From: Acidimicrobiales bacterium
GTDB lineage: Bacteria > Actinomycetota > Acidimicrobiia > Acidimicrobiales > Acidimicrobilacustridaceae
NCBI GenBank assembly: GCA_030830565.1
Contig: JAURMR010000004.1
Location: 1-64,000, forward strand
Length of the DNA: 64,000 nt
Reading direction: 5' to 3'
Below are positions 51,984 through 60,157 of the stretch, piece after piece. The translations under genes and the position numbers were made by a program. The first letter of the stretch is position 1, and each line of letters begins with the position of its first letter. The notes below the pieces were generated by a model. The model was not told the DNA's origin and ran no database searches. It saw only the letters and a list, made by a program, of their open reading frames with translations.

Positions 51984-53045
51984 TCAGCCGGTAAAGGCTG
52001 GAACTACTTCGGGATCGACTGCGACCGTCGTGGTGGTTGATGGTGTCGGTGCTTGGCACGGGAGTATGCCGACACTCAGCGGGTTGGCGCCAACGGCGAC
52101 TGAACCCGTGACGGTGTTGGTGCTGATGTCAATGACAGAGAGCGTGTTCGCGCCGTAGTTCGCGACGTAGGCAATCGCACCGTCGGGAGTGATGGCGATT
52201 CCTTCTGGAAGTGAGGTGACGGCAATCGTTGTCGCGACGGTGTTTGTGGAGGTGTTCACCACCGACACCGAGTTGGAGTTGTAGTTCGCGACGTAGGCAA
52301 TCGCCCCGTCGGGAGTGATGGCGATTCCTTCGGGGTTGGTTCCGACGCCCACCGACGTTGTCACAGTGTTTGTACTCGTGTCGATGACTGACACGTTGGC
52401 GGAGTTGTAATTCGCAACGTACGCAGTTGCGCTATCTGGCGCAAAGGTAACGGCGATTGGAGTTGTTCCAACGGGAATGGTGTTCGTCACCGAGTTTGAG
52501 TTGGTGTCGATGACTGACACGGTGTTCGGAACAGAGTTTGTGACGTAGGCGAAGTTGCCGTTGGGAGCGATGGCGATGTCGACGGGATTTGAGCCAACAG
52601 CAATAGGCGAACCGACGACGGTGTTTGTTGCAGTGTTAATGATGGACACACTGTTTGAACCGGAAATGGTGACGTAGGCGAAATTGCCGTTCGGGGTGAT
52701 GGCGACTCCGAGTGGGATTGCACCAACGCTGATTGTCGCCACAACTGTGTTCGTTGTGGTGTTGATGACCGACACCGTGTCCGAGGTGGAGTTTGTGACG
52801 TAGGCGAAGTTGCCGTTCGGGGTGATGGCGATGTCATTCGGACGGTTTCCGACGCCGATCGGTGAACCCGCTGCAGTGTTTGCTGGGCTTTCGATCACCG
52901 ACACGTTGTCGCCGGTGTAATTGGTGACGTAAACGCGGGTTTGGCAGGTGCCGGTGGCACCAACGGAACCGCCCTCGGAAACGAAGACGCCGAACGATAC
53001 AAGCGTGATGAGCGAGACGGCGAGGGCTTTCATGACCTTGAACAT
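51984..53045 (-). CDS. Exported YVTN-repeat beta-propeller protein
   Basis: 353 residues. A signal peptide (MKALAVSLITLVSFGVFVSEG) is followed by about seven 42-residue repeats of the form AITPNGNFAYVTN...TVSVI-TTTNTV, the YVTN beta-propeller, and a short Thr/Pro tail. Such proteins are secreted or surface-exposed and often bind other proteins. Two neighbouring repeats near the C-terminus are almost identical at DNA level. Start ATG has a TAGGGT hexamer 7 nt upstream. Confidence 0.86.
   Translation of the reverse strand: MFKVMKALAVSLITLVSFGVFVSEGGSVGATGTCQTRVYVTNYTGDNVSVIESPANTAAGSPIGVGNRPNDIAITPNGNFAYVTNSTSDTVSVINTTTNTVVATISVGAIPLGVAITPNGNFAYVTISGSNSVSIINTATNTVVGSPIAVGSNPVDIAIAPNGNFAYVTNSVPNTVSVIDTNSNSVTNTIPVGTTPIAVTFAPDSATAYVANYNSANVSVIDTSTNTVTTSVGVGTNPEGIAITPDGAIAYVANYNSNSVSVVNTSTNTVATTIAVTSLPEGIAITPDGAIAYVANYGANTLSVIDISTNTVTGSVAVGANPLSVGILPCQAPTPSTTTTVAVDPEVVPAFTG
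52155..52331. repeat. Near-identical 51-bp blade repeats in the propeller gene
   Basis: 52155-52205 and 52281-52331 differ at about one base and are 126 bp (42 codons) apart, in step with the protein repeat. This points to recent blade duplication or gene conversion. Confidence 0.75.
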
Positions 53046-53052
53046 GGCCGGA

Positions 53053-53058
53053 ACCCTA
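53053..53058 (-). promoter_or_regulatory. Putative -10 of the propeller gene
   Basis: TAGGGT on the minus strand, 7 nt before ATG 53045, no ribosome site. Confidence 0.42.
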
Positions 53059-53095
53059 GGTCATTGCACCTAGCGAGTCGCCGGAGAGCGACGTC

Positions 53096-53794
53096 TTACA
53101 CCCCGTCTTTGCGACCGCGCATGATGATCGTGCTCGGCACGATTGCGCGTCCAGAACGCGCTTCGGGTTCGAGCAATGCATCAACGCGGAAGTTTGCTCG
53201 CATGAATGATCCGAACAGTTCGGCCACCGAGCGCGAGAAGATCTCGATGCCGTCGATGTCCTGCGGCATGTCCTCGCCGTAACGGCGGGCAAGTCGGGGC
53301 GAGTTCATCGGGTCGTGATCGAGCATGAGCCACGCGGGATGGGGGAGCGACACGCTGAAGGAACCACCAGTGCGCAGCACGCGATTGACCTGACGCAGCA
53401 CACGGTCGAAGTCCTCGGCGCGAGCGAGGGCATAGACCGAGAGCGCAAGATCGATTTGGTCGGCACGAACGAAGGCGAGATCGGCAAGGTCGCCGTGATG
53501 GAGTTCGACCTTGACCTCGTTGACCTCGGCAAGTTGGCGAGCGGCATCGATTCTGGAGAGGTCATTGTCGACAGCGATCACGTGGGCTCCGGCGAGGGCC
53601 AGGCTCACGGCGTTATGGCCTAGGCCAACGCCCAGTTGGAGGATCTTCTTGCCCTTTGGTGCGGTGATGAGACGCAGGGAGTCGTCGCCAGGGAGGTCAG
53701 GTCCCCATGTGACGGTGTCGAGTGGGAGTTCGGCACGGCCAGGGAAGGAACTCGAGGAGCTGGGAGAGGGGCGAGGGGATCCGAAGTCAGTCAC
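53096..53794 (-). CDS. Class I SAM-dependent methyltransferase
   Basis: 232 residues from GTG 53794; GTG 53854 is possible and would add 20 residues. The SAM site is KILQLGVGLGHNAVSLALAGAHVIAVDND, followed by HHGDLADL, LALSVYALARAEDFDRVLRQVNRVLRTGGSFSVSLPHP, a typical methyltransferase core. Methyl acceptor unknown. The N-terminus is Ser/Pro-rich. It is divergent from DUF5318. Confidence 0.78.
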   Translation of the reverse strand: MTDFGSPRPSPSSSSSFPGRAELPLDTVTWGPDLPGDDSLRLITAPKGKKILQLGVGLGHNAVSLALAGAHVIAVDNDLSRIDAARQLAEVNEVKVELHHGDLADLAFVRADQIDLALSVYALARAEDFDRVLRQVNRVLRTGGSFSVSLPHPAWLMLDHDPMNSPRLARRYGEDMPQDIDGIEIFSRSVAELFGSFMRANFRVDALLEPEARSGRAIVPSTIIMRGRKDGV

Positions 53795-53876
53795 CGAAGC
53801 AGTCTTCCGCGGGTCGGGCTGCGGCCGGTGGACCGCGGTCGAAACCGTGTGCACCGCGAGTCGCCGAACCCGTCGC

Positions 53877-53882
53877 TAGCCT
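53877..53882 (+). promoter_or_regulatory. Putative -10 of a leaderless DUF5318 promoter
   Basis: TAGCCT, 8 nt before ATG 53891, no ribosome site visible. Confidence 0.42.
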
Positions 53883-53890
53883 CGGCCCCC

Positions 53891-54301
53891 ATGGGTTCCG
53901 CCTCACGACCCTTCCGCGGTGCCCCGAGCGGCAGAGGCGGCGAGATCGATTACCGACTCGCGCGTCAGCACCTCATCTCTGAATTTAAGAAGGGCCGCCT
54001 GGCGCAGCACGAAGTCTGCGACGCCCACCCGGAATTGGTTCGCGCAGCCCGGGAAGTCGGACAGCCCACCAGCGAGGACTGCCCCATCTGCCAGGACCAC
54101 AAATTGGTCCTCGTCTCCTATGTCTTTGGTCCTCGACTGCCTGCTTTTGGCCGGTGCATTACGACGGCCAAGGAACTCAAAGCCTTTACCAAGCGCTCGA
54201 AAGAGGGCGAGTTCGCTTGTTATGTGGTCGAAGTCTGCCCCGCCTGCCATTGGAACCATTTGGCCCGTACCTTTTTATTGAATCCGGCCCGCTCGGCCTG
54301 A
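53891..54301 (+). CDS. DUF5318 family protein
   Basis: 136 residues from ATG 53891; the ORF track extends the frame through the divergent gene. EIDYRLARQHLISEFKKGRL, CDAHPELVRAAREVG, a CPIC pair, VSYVFGPRLPAFGRCI and VEVCPACHWNHL mark DUF5318. The two CxxC pairs suggest a zinc site. It lies 13 bp before the PBP gene, the same order as in mycobacteria (Rv0049 and ponA1), so a cell-wall link is likely. Function unknown. Confidence 0.83.
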   Translation: MGSASRPFRGAPSGRGGEIDYRLARQHLISEFKKGRLAQHEVCDAHPELVRAAREVGQPTSEDCPICQDHKLVLVSYVFGPRLPAFGRCITTAKELKAFTKRSKEGEFACYVVEVCPACHWNHLARTFLLNPARSA

Positions 54302-54314
54302 TTCCCCTTTCGTT

Positions 54315-56504
54315 ATGTCCCCCTCCACCCGCGGCCAAGCCGCTTCCGGACGTCGTTCGACGCGCGCTGCCCGTAAGACCGGGCCTGATGGCGTGCGCCG
54401 CAGCATCTTCTGGCGTTGGCGTCGAGGCTTTTTTGCGATCGGGCTTGTTGGCATTCTGTTAATCGGCGGTGCCGGGTATCTGTTCACACAGGTTCCCTTG
54501 CCCGATAGAGACCCGCCTCTCCTGCAGACGACCTTCATGTGTGCGTCGGATGTTTCTTCAGGTTGCAACGCCGATAACTCAATCGCGCAGTTGTCCGGTG
54601 GGGTGAACCGTATTTCAGTGGACTGGAATGAAATCCCGCAGGTGGTGGTCGACGCTGTTCTTTCGGCCGAGGATCGAACCTTCTTCGAACACGGTGGCGT
54701 CGATCCTGCGGGCATCTTGCGCGCGGTGTGGTCGAACGTTCAGGCCGGCGGTGTTTCGCAGGGCGGTTCGACAATTACGCAGCAGTACGTGAAGAACGTC
54801 TACCTCACTCAAGAGCGCACGCTTACTCGAAAGATCAAAGAAGCAGCGCTTGCGGTGAAGGTTGAGCGCGAGTTACCGAAACAGGAAATCCTGACTCGCT
54901 ACCTCAACACGATCTATCTCGGTCGCGGCGCCTATGGCATTGAGGCCGCGTCTCGCGTCTACTTCGGCAAGAACCTTGATCAGATAACGCTTCCGGAAGC
55001 GGCCTATCTCGCGGGACTTATCCGCTCACCTGAAACCGCCGACGCGAAGCTGCCGGAAAACGATCCGAAAGCAGCGAGAAACCGTCAGACCGCCATTGAG
55101 CGAAGAGCCTCAGTGCTTGATGCCATGGTCGTAACCGGTTCGATTACTGAGGCCGAAGCATCTGTAGCGAAGGCGAACGACTGGAGCGATGTTCTCGTTC
55201 GCAGCACGCAGAACAACTACGGCGATGTTTCCCATCCCGAGTGGGGCACCGAATACTTCATTGATTATGTGCGCCACTGGCTCATTACCGAAGGCGGATT
55301 TACCGACGCGCAGGTCTACGGAGGTGGCCTTCGCGTCTACACAACGATCGATATGGAAGATCAGGGAGCCGCTGCTGATGCAGTGACATCAACCTTGAAT
55401 CAACCGAATGATCCCGCAGCGGCACTCGTGTCGATTGATGACGCTGGTGCGGTCAGGGCAATGATCGGCGGACTCGATTTCAACGGAACGGGTAAGTATT
55501 CGAAAGTGAATCTCGCCGTTGGTGCCGAAGGCGGCGGTGCTGGTCGTCAGGCTGGTTCCTCGTTCAAAGCGTTCACGCTTGCTGAGGCGATGAACCAGGA
55601 CTTTCCGATGTCGAAGTCATATAACGCGCCGTCGCGAATTTCCATTCCGAAAGCTGACGGCGGACGCGACTGGAGCGTCGGCAATTACGCCGATGCCGGA
55701 CTCGGCCAACTCGATCTCATTTCGGCAACCATGCGCTCTTCGAATACGGCCTATGCACAGTTGATGATGGATGTTGGTCCACAGAATGTTGCTGATCTCG
55801 CCAAGCAAATGGGCATCACCAGTTCGTTGAAGGCTGTGCCGGCTCTCACCCTTGGAACCAGCGAAGTTTCTGTCTACGACATGGCATCGGCCTATTCGAC
55901 GCTGGCGGATAACGGCGAGCACATCAAGCCGAGCCCGGTGATGAAAGTGACCGACGCAAAAGGCAACGTTCTTTACGAGAACAAAGTTGTGCGTAAGCGC
56001 GTGCTCGAGGCCAAGGCTGCGGAAAAAGTGAATTACATCCTCAATCAGGTGGTCGAGGGTGGAACCGCAACTGGCGCCAAGTTCGGACAGCCTGCGGCAG
56101 GAAAGACCGGTACAACGGAGAACTATCGCGACGCGTGGTTTGTTGGTTTCACTTGCAAGCTCACGACGGCAGTGTGGGTGGGCTATCCCGACGGCACGTT
56201 CATGAAGTCGGTGCATGGAATGTCGGTAACAGGCGGATCATTCCCCTCCACGATCTGGCGTAAGTACATGACTGTGGCGACGAAGGGTCTGTCCTCGTGT
56301 CCATTTCCGTACCCGACTGACGACGGAACCAACATGGGATCGACCTCGTCGACGAGTGCCACAAGCAGCTCGAGTTCCTCGACCTCCTCAACGGTGAAAC
56401 CGTCCAGCACCTCTTCGTCGAGCACCTCGTCAACGAGTTCGACCTCAACGAGCTCAACCACGACGACCACGATTGTTCCCCCGGGGCCTCCGACACCAAA
56501 TTGA
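54315..56504 (+). CDS. Bifunctional penicillin-binding protein (class A PBP)
   Basis: 729 residues. A basic cytoplasmic start and membrane helix (FFAIGLVGILLIGGAGYLF) precede the glycosyltransferase domain (SAEDRTFFEHGGVDP near residue 115, QGGSTITQQYVKN) and the transpeptidase domain with GSSFKAF (catalytic SxxK near residue 415), SSNTAYA and AGKTGTTE. The last 60 residues are a Ser/Thr tail. It polymerises and crosslinks peptidoglycan, corresponding to PonA1 by position. Confidence 0.95.
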   Translation: MSPSTRGQAASGRRSTRAARKTGPDGVRRSIFWRWRRGFFAIGLVGILLIGGAGYLFTQVPLPDRDPPLLQTTFMCASDVSSGCNADNSIAQLSGGVNRISVDWNEIPQVVVDAVLSAEDRTFFEHGGVDPAGILRAVWSNVQAGGVSQGGSTITQQYVKNVYLTQERTLTRKIKEAALAVKVERELPKQEILTRYLNTIYLGRGAYGIEAASRVYFGKNLDQITLPEAAYLAGLIRSPETADAKLPENDPKAARNRQTAIERRASVLDAMVVTGSITEAEASVAKANDWSDVLVRSTQNNYGDVSHPEWGTEYFIDYVRHWLITEGGFTDAQVYGGGLRVYTTIDMEDQGAAADAVTSTLNQPNDPAAALVSIDDAGAVRAMIGGLDFNGTGKYSKVNLAVGAEGGGAGRQAGSSFKAFTLAEAMNQDFPMSKSYNAPSRISIPKADGGRDWSVGNYADAGLGQLDLISATMRSSNTAYAQLMMDVGPQNVADLAKQMGITSSLKAVPALTLGTSEVSVYDMASAYSTLADNGEHIKPSPVMKVTDAKGNVLYENKVVRKRVLEAKAAEKVNYILNQVVEGGTATGAKFGQPAAGKTGTTENYRDAWFVGFTCKLTTAVWVGYPDGTFMKSVHGMSVTGGSFPSTIWRKYMTVATKGLSSCPFPYPTDDGTNMGSTSSTSATSSSSSSTSSTVKPSSTSSSSTSSTSSTSTSSTTTTTIVPPGPPTPN

Positions 56505-56595
56505 TTCACCCCATCTTTGTGGTGGGAGTGGCGGCCCGATAGCGTCGTGAACATCCGCCGGTAGCCGAGGGGCACTGGACGGGCAGGAGGCTCCA

Positions 56596-57459
56596 ATGAG
56601 CACGCGAATCACCGTTCCATCGGTTCAGGGCCGCAAGGTCAGGCGTGGCGACGTTCCTTTGGTGATGGTTACTGCATATGACGCGCCGGGCGCGCGTATG
56701 GCTGATGCTGCTGGCATCGACATGATCCTTGTTGGTGATTCGGTCGCAATGGTCGTGCTCGGTTACGAGGACACGCTTCAGGTGACCGTTGCCGACATGG
56801 CACACCACACCGCCGCCGTTGCTCGAGCAACTCCTGCCTCACTCATCGTCGCCGACATGCCATGGCTCAGCTACCACGTGTCCGTCGCTGACACGGTCAC
56901 GAATGCTGCATCGCTGGTTCGTGCGGGCGCGCAAGCCGTGAAACTCGAAGGTGGCCGCAAGCGCCTTCCCATGATCGAAGCACTTGTCGACGCCGAGATT
57001 CCGGTGATGGGCCACATCGGTCTCACGCCGCAGTCGGTCAATGCGATGGGCGGTTTCAAGGTGCAAGGCCGCAAGCACGAAGCGGCACTCGCACTTGTCG
57101 AGGACGCGAAAGCCCTTGCACATGCTGGTTGTTTTGCGATCGTCATCGAGGGAGTTCCCGATGAAGTTGGTCGCATGATCACTGAAGCGATCGACATTCC
57201 GACTGTCGGCATTGGTGCGGGCGCAGGTTGCGACGGACAGGTTCTTGTCTTCCACGACGTACTTGGAATTGAAGAGCGCGTGCTTCCCAAGTTCGTTCGT
57301 CGTTACGCCGATCTCGGCGCCGAAGGCGTTCGTGCACTTGGTGCCTATGCCGACGATGTTCGTACCGGTCGTTTCCCATCGGCGGCCGAGAGTTATTCGC
57401 TCGAAGCTCGCACAGCCGAAACGCTCGGTCTCTACGGCACACCGATCTCACCGGTCTGA
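56596..57459 (+). CDS. panB: Ketopantoate hydroxymethyltransferase
   Basis: 287 residues. The conserved MVTAYDAPGARMADAAGIDMILVGDSVAMVVLGYEDTL with Mg-binding Asp, VKLEGG with the catalytic region, and GHIGLTPQSVNAMGGFKVQGR are PanB motifs. It makes ketopantoate from 2-oxoisovalerate for pantothenate and CoA synthesis. GGAGG precedes the ATG. No other pan genes are near. Confidence 0.96.
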   Translation: MSTRITVPSVQGRKVRRGDVPLVMVTAYDAPGARMADAAGIDMILVGDSVAMVVLGYEDTLQVTVADMAHHTAAVARATPASLIVADMPWLSYHVSVADTVTNAASLVRAGAQAVKLEGGRKRLPMIEALVDAEIPVMGHIGLTPQSVNAMGGFKVQGRKHEAALALVEDAKALAHAGCFAIVIEGVPDEVGRMITEAIDIPTVGIGAGAGCDGQVLVFHDVLGIEERVLPKFVRRYADLGAEGVRALGAYADDVRTGRFPSAAESYSLEARTAETLGLYGTPISPV

Positions 57460-57462
57460 CCA

Positions 57463-58002
57463 ATGACGCGACGAGCGGTTGCCGTCGTCGCGGCACTCGC
57501 GATCCTGCTGGTATTTGCAGGCTGCGGTTCGGGAGTGTCGTCAACAAAACAGTCAGAGCAACAGTCGACCGCTGCGGCCGAGGCCTCGCTGCGCGCGCAG
57601 GGCTTCACGAAAGTGACTCTGCGCATTCGCCTCGCTGACGGCTCGGTCGAGGAGCATTGCGTGTGGTTGGCCGATAGCGAACTGGAATGGCAGCAGGGTC
57701 TTTCGGGAATCACTGATCCACTGATCGCCGGTGGCGAGGCGATGGTGTTCTCGTTCGACAGCGACTCGGATCGAAGCTTCTGGATGAAGGACACTCTGCT
57801 CCCACTTTCGATCGCTTGGATCGATGGCGAAGGTGCGGTGATTGGCACTGCGGACATGGATCCCTGCCCCGCCGGCACCACGAACTGCCCGCGATTTCCC
57901 CCGGGTCGCCCCTACCGAATGGCCATCGAAATGGCCCAAGGTCGGCTCCAGGACTGGGGAATCGGACCTGGTGCCACCGTCACGCTGGCCGGGGGCTGCT
58001 GA
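57463..58002 (+). CDS. DUF192 lipoprotein
   Basis: 179 residues. The N-terminus is a lipoprotein signal with LVFAGC lipobox at about residue 21. The rest is a DUF192 domain: HCVWLADSELEWQQGLSG, FWMKDTLLPLSIAWIDGEGAVIGTADMDPC and YRMAIEMAQGRLQDWGI. DUF192 proteins are small extracytoplasmic proteins of unclear role. It starts 3 bp after panB, so the two likely share a transcript. Confidence 0.85.
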   Translation: MTRRAVAVVAALAILLVFAGCGSGVSSTKQSEQQSTAAAEASLRAQGFTKVTLRIRLADGSVEEHCVWLADSELEWQQGLSGITDPLIAGGEAMVFSFDSDSDRSFWMKDTLLPLSIAWIDGEGAVIGTADMDPCPAGTTNCPRFPPGRPYRMAIEMAQGRLQDWGIGPGATVTLAGGC

Positions 58003-58042
58003 ACGGGCCGAACCGCTCTTGGGGGTTCGGTGCCTGCTCCTA

Positions 58043-58048
58043 TAGGGT
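58043..58048 (+). promoter_or_regulatory. Putative -10 of the rpsF-ssb-rpsR-rplI operon
   Basis: TAGGGT in TATAGGGT, leaving a leader of about 80 nt before rpsF. The leader could hold an S6:S18 binding element, but I cannot show one. Confidence 0.38.
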
Positions 58049-58134
58049 TCGAACTCCAATTGAAGCCCTGCCCTGAGCGTTCGGGGCTCCGGTTCCCGCC
58101 CTGCGGCCCGGATCCAGAGGGAGGTGATGCGCTC

Positions 58135-58476
58135 ATGCGAGCGTATGAACTCATGATCATTTTCGACGGTGACGTCGAAGACACCGCTGTCAACGCGATG
58201 CTCGCCAATGTCAACAAGCTTGTTGAAGCTGGTGGCGGCAACGTGAAGAAGACCGATCGTTGGGGTCGTCGGCGTTTCGCTTACGAAATCAACCACAAGT
58301 GGGAAGGCATCTACGTCGTGCTTGAGATCTCGACCGAGGGTCGCGATCTTCACGAGGTTGAGCGCGTTCTGCACCTCGCGGACGAAGTTGTTCGCCACAA
58401 GGTCATGCGTCTGCCCGAGAAGGAAGCCGCCCGACGCGGTCTACTCGGCGACGCCACCCCGGCTACTGCCGGTTGA
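58135..58476 (+). CDS. rpsF: 30S ribosomal protein S6
   Basis: 113 residues from ATG 58135; the ORF track start lies in the leader. MRAYELMIIFDGDVED and VKKTDRWGRRRFAYEINHKWEGIYVVLEI are typical of S6, which pairs with S18 in the small subunit. GGAGG precedes the start. First gene of the conserved rpsF-ssb-rpsR-rplI operon. Confidence 0.96.
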   Translation: MRAYELMIIFDGDVEDTAVNAMLANVNKLVEAGGGNVKKTDRWGRRRFAYEINHKWEGIYVVLEISTEGRDLHEVERVLHLADEVVRHKVMRLPEKEAARRGLLGDATPATAG

Positions 58477-58492
58477 GTGGAAGGTCACGACA

Positions 58493-58960
58493 ATGGCAGC
58501 AGATAACAACGTTGTACTTGTAGGAAACTGCACCCGCGATCCAGAACTTCGTTTCACCGCAAGCGGTCAAGCAGTCGCAGCTTTCGGGCTCGCTGTAAAC
58601 CGTCGCTGGCAGAACCGCCAGACAAATGAGTGGGAAGAGCAAGTTTCGTTCTTCGATGTCACCGTCTGGCAACAGATGGCGGAGAACGTTGCGGAAACGA
58701 TCACCAAGGGCACTCGTGTCGTTGTGAGTGGTCGTTTGCAGCAGAGTTCGTGGCAGACCCAAGACGGCGACAAGCGCACCAAAGTTGAAATTGTCGCTGA
58801 CGAGGTTGCTCCGAGCCTCCGCTACGCCACCGCACAGGTCGTGCGCAACGAACGCCGTGAAGGCTTCGATAGTGGCGGCAACTCCGGTGGCGGTGGCGCA
58901 AGCCGCCCCGCTCCTAATGATCCCCCCGCTGGTTACGACATGGATGAGGAACCGTTCTGA
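58493..58960 (+). CDS. ssb: Single-stranded DNA-binding protein
   Basis: 155 residues from ATG 58493; the ORF track start is inside rpsF. The OB fold reads [33 protein letters not shown] and [33 protein letters not shown] Gly-rich linker leads to the acidic tip DMDEEPF, the partner-binding tail. Its stop overlaps the rpsR start by one base. Confidence 0.96.
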   Translation: MAADNNVVLVGNCTRDPELRFTASGQAVAAFGLAVNRRWQNRQTNEWEEQVSFFDVTVWQQMAENVAETITKGTRVVVSGRLQQSSWQTQDGDKRTKVEIVADEVAPSLRYATAQVVRNERREGFDSGGNSGGGGASRPAPNDPPAGYDMDEEPF

Positions 58961-59412
58961 TGGCAAAGGCAGCCCCAAAGCGCGGCAAGAACAAAGACAA
59001 CGCTCGCCGCAGCAAGAAGAAGATCAGCCTGCTTACGCAGGACAAGGTCGACTTCGTTGATTACAAGGACGTCAACATGCTTCGTCGGTTTATGTCCGAC
59101 CGAGCAAAGATTCGCGCCCGTCGTGTCAGCGGCAACGACTCACAGCAGCAGAAGGAAATCGCACGAGCAATTAAGAATGCTCGTGAAATGGCACTTCTGC
59201 CTTATACCAACCGCGTGACCACCCAGCGTGGCGGCGGTCGTGATCGTGGCGAACGCGGTGATCGTGGCGATCGCGGGCTCAAGCTCGAGAACGCCGAGAT
59301 TCGCGAAACCGTTACTGATGACGCCGTGATCGAGGAGCTCGAGGCAACGTTTATCGACGCTGAAGGCACCGAGATTGATGTCGTCGTGGAAGATGTGGAG
59401 GTTTCCGAATGA
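58960..59412 (+). CDS. rpsR: 30S ribosomal protein S18 with long C-terminal extension
   Basis: 150 residues, about twice the usual S18 length. The S18 core [39 protein letters not shown], then [20 protein letters not shown], ends at residue 87. A further 63 residues follow: a Gly/Arg/Asp repeat ([17 protein letters not shown]) and an acidic segment ending EVSE. The frame runs directly into rplI by ATGA overlap, so this is not an obvious sequencing frameshift. The core binds S6 and 16S rRNA; the role of the tail is unknown. Confidence 0.93.
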   Translation: MAKAAPKRGKNKDNARRSKKKISLLTQDKVDFVDYKDVNMLRRFMSDRAKIRARRVSGNDSQQQKEIARAIKNAREMALLPYTNRVTTQRGGGRDRGERGDRGDRGLKLENAEIRETVTDDAVIEELEATFIDAEGTEIDVVVEDVEVSE

Positions 59413-59855
59413 AGATTCTCCTCCGTTCCGACGTCAACGGTGTTGGTAAGAAAGGCGACGTGGTCGAGGTGGCCGATGGTTTCGGTCGCAACTACCTCCT
59501 CCCCAAGGGTTTCGCAGTTCTGGCGACCCGTGGTGGAGAAGCCCAGGCCGCAGCGATGCGCCGCTCACGCGATCAGCGTGATGCCGCCGATCGCTCTGCA
59601 GCTTCGGACATCGCCGCCAAACTCGTGCCCGCGGTCATTGCCGTTTCGGCCCGAGCCAAGGCCGAAGGCGATCTCTTTGGCTCTGTTTCGGTGACCGACG
59701 TGGTCGAGGCCGTTGCCGCACAAACCGGCATCGAACTCGATCGTCATTCGATTCACATCGACGAAGCGATCAAGACCGTTGGTACCCACTCGGTGTCAGC
59801 ACGGCTGCACCCCGAAGTGCAGTTCCAGATCACCGTTGAGGTCTCGCCGGCCTGA
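59409..59855 (+). CDS. rplI: 50S ribosomal protein L9
   Basis: 148 residues. The N-terminal [39 protein letters not shown] is diagnostic of L9, joined by a long helix to a C-terminal rRNA-binding domain ([27 protein letters not shown]). It overlaps rpsR by 4 bp and is followed by a strong terminator. Confidence 0.96.
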   Translation: MKILLRSDVNGVGKKGDVVEVADGFGRNYLLPKGFAVLATRGGEAQAAAMRRSRDQRDAADRSAASDIAAKLVPAVIAVSARAKAEGDLFGSVSVTDVVEAVAAQTGIELDRHSIHIDEAIKTVGTHSVSARLHPEVQFQITVEVSPA

Positions 59856-59880
59856 GCCGCAGACACCGACGAGTATCGAG

Positions 59881-59917
59881 ACAGAGGGGCCGGTTCGCCG
59901 GCTCCTCTGTGCGTTTT
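59881..59917 (+). terminator. Intrinsic terminator after rplI
   Basis: ACAGAGGGGCCGG pairs with CCGGCTCCTCTGT (13 bp with one G-U) around a TTCG loop, followed by GCGTTTT. Confidence 0.85.
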
Positions 59918-59960
59918 CCCAGCGTGTGGCGTTGGTCTCAATAACCGAGTCAAGGAGTCG

Positions 59961-60084
59961 TTGTCCACATTGTGAGACCTGTGGTGCTGTCACAGTGGAT
60001 TTCTAGAGTGATCCCATGGCGCAGAAGGGTTTCGGAGGGTCCGTTCCTCCACAGACGGCAAATGTTGTCCACACTCTGTCCACA
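59961..60084. promoter_or_regulatory. DnaA boxes upstream of dnaB
   Basis: TTGTCCACA occurs exactly at 59961 and 60065, and CTGTCCACA at 60076, all in the same direction, in the 302-bp gap between rplI and dnaB. The rest of the gap holds the rplI terminator and no other recognisable element. Confidence 0.55.
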
Positions 60085-60157
60085 GGGTCGTCCCCCGAAA
60101 AAACCGGGGTTGTCCCTCTAGCGATCCCCAGCCAAAGAGGGGGAGGCTTAGGCCCTC

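Noticed and set aside
52084-52900. Regular DNA repeats resembling a CRISPR array
   Set aside because: They are in-frame 42-codon YVTN blades of a protein gene with diverged sequence, not identical direct repeats with unique spacers.
53794-53854. Extra N-terminal 20 codons of the methyltransferase
   Set aside because: Low-complexity, no family support and no ribosome site; kept only as an alternative start.
58020-58060. tRNA-like T-loop GGGTTCGAACTCC before rpsF
   Set aside because: No matching acceptor, D or anticodon stems upstream; part of the rpsF leader.
59961-60084. Second replication origin before dnaB
   Set aside because: DnaA boxes are present but there is no AT-rich unwinding tract, and gene directions do not diverge here.
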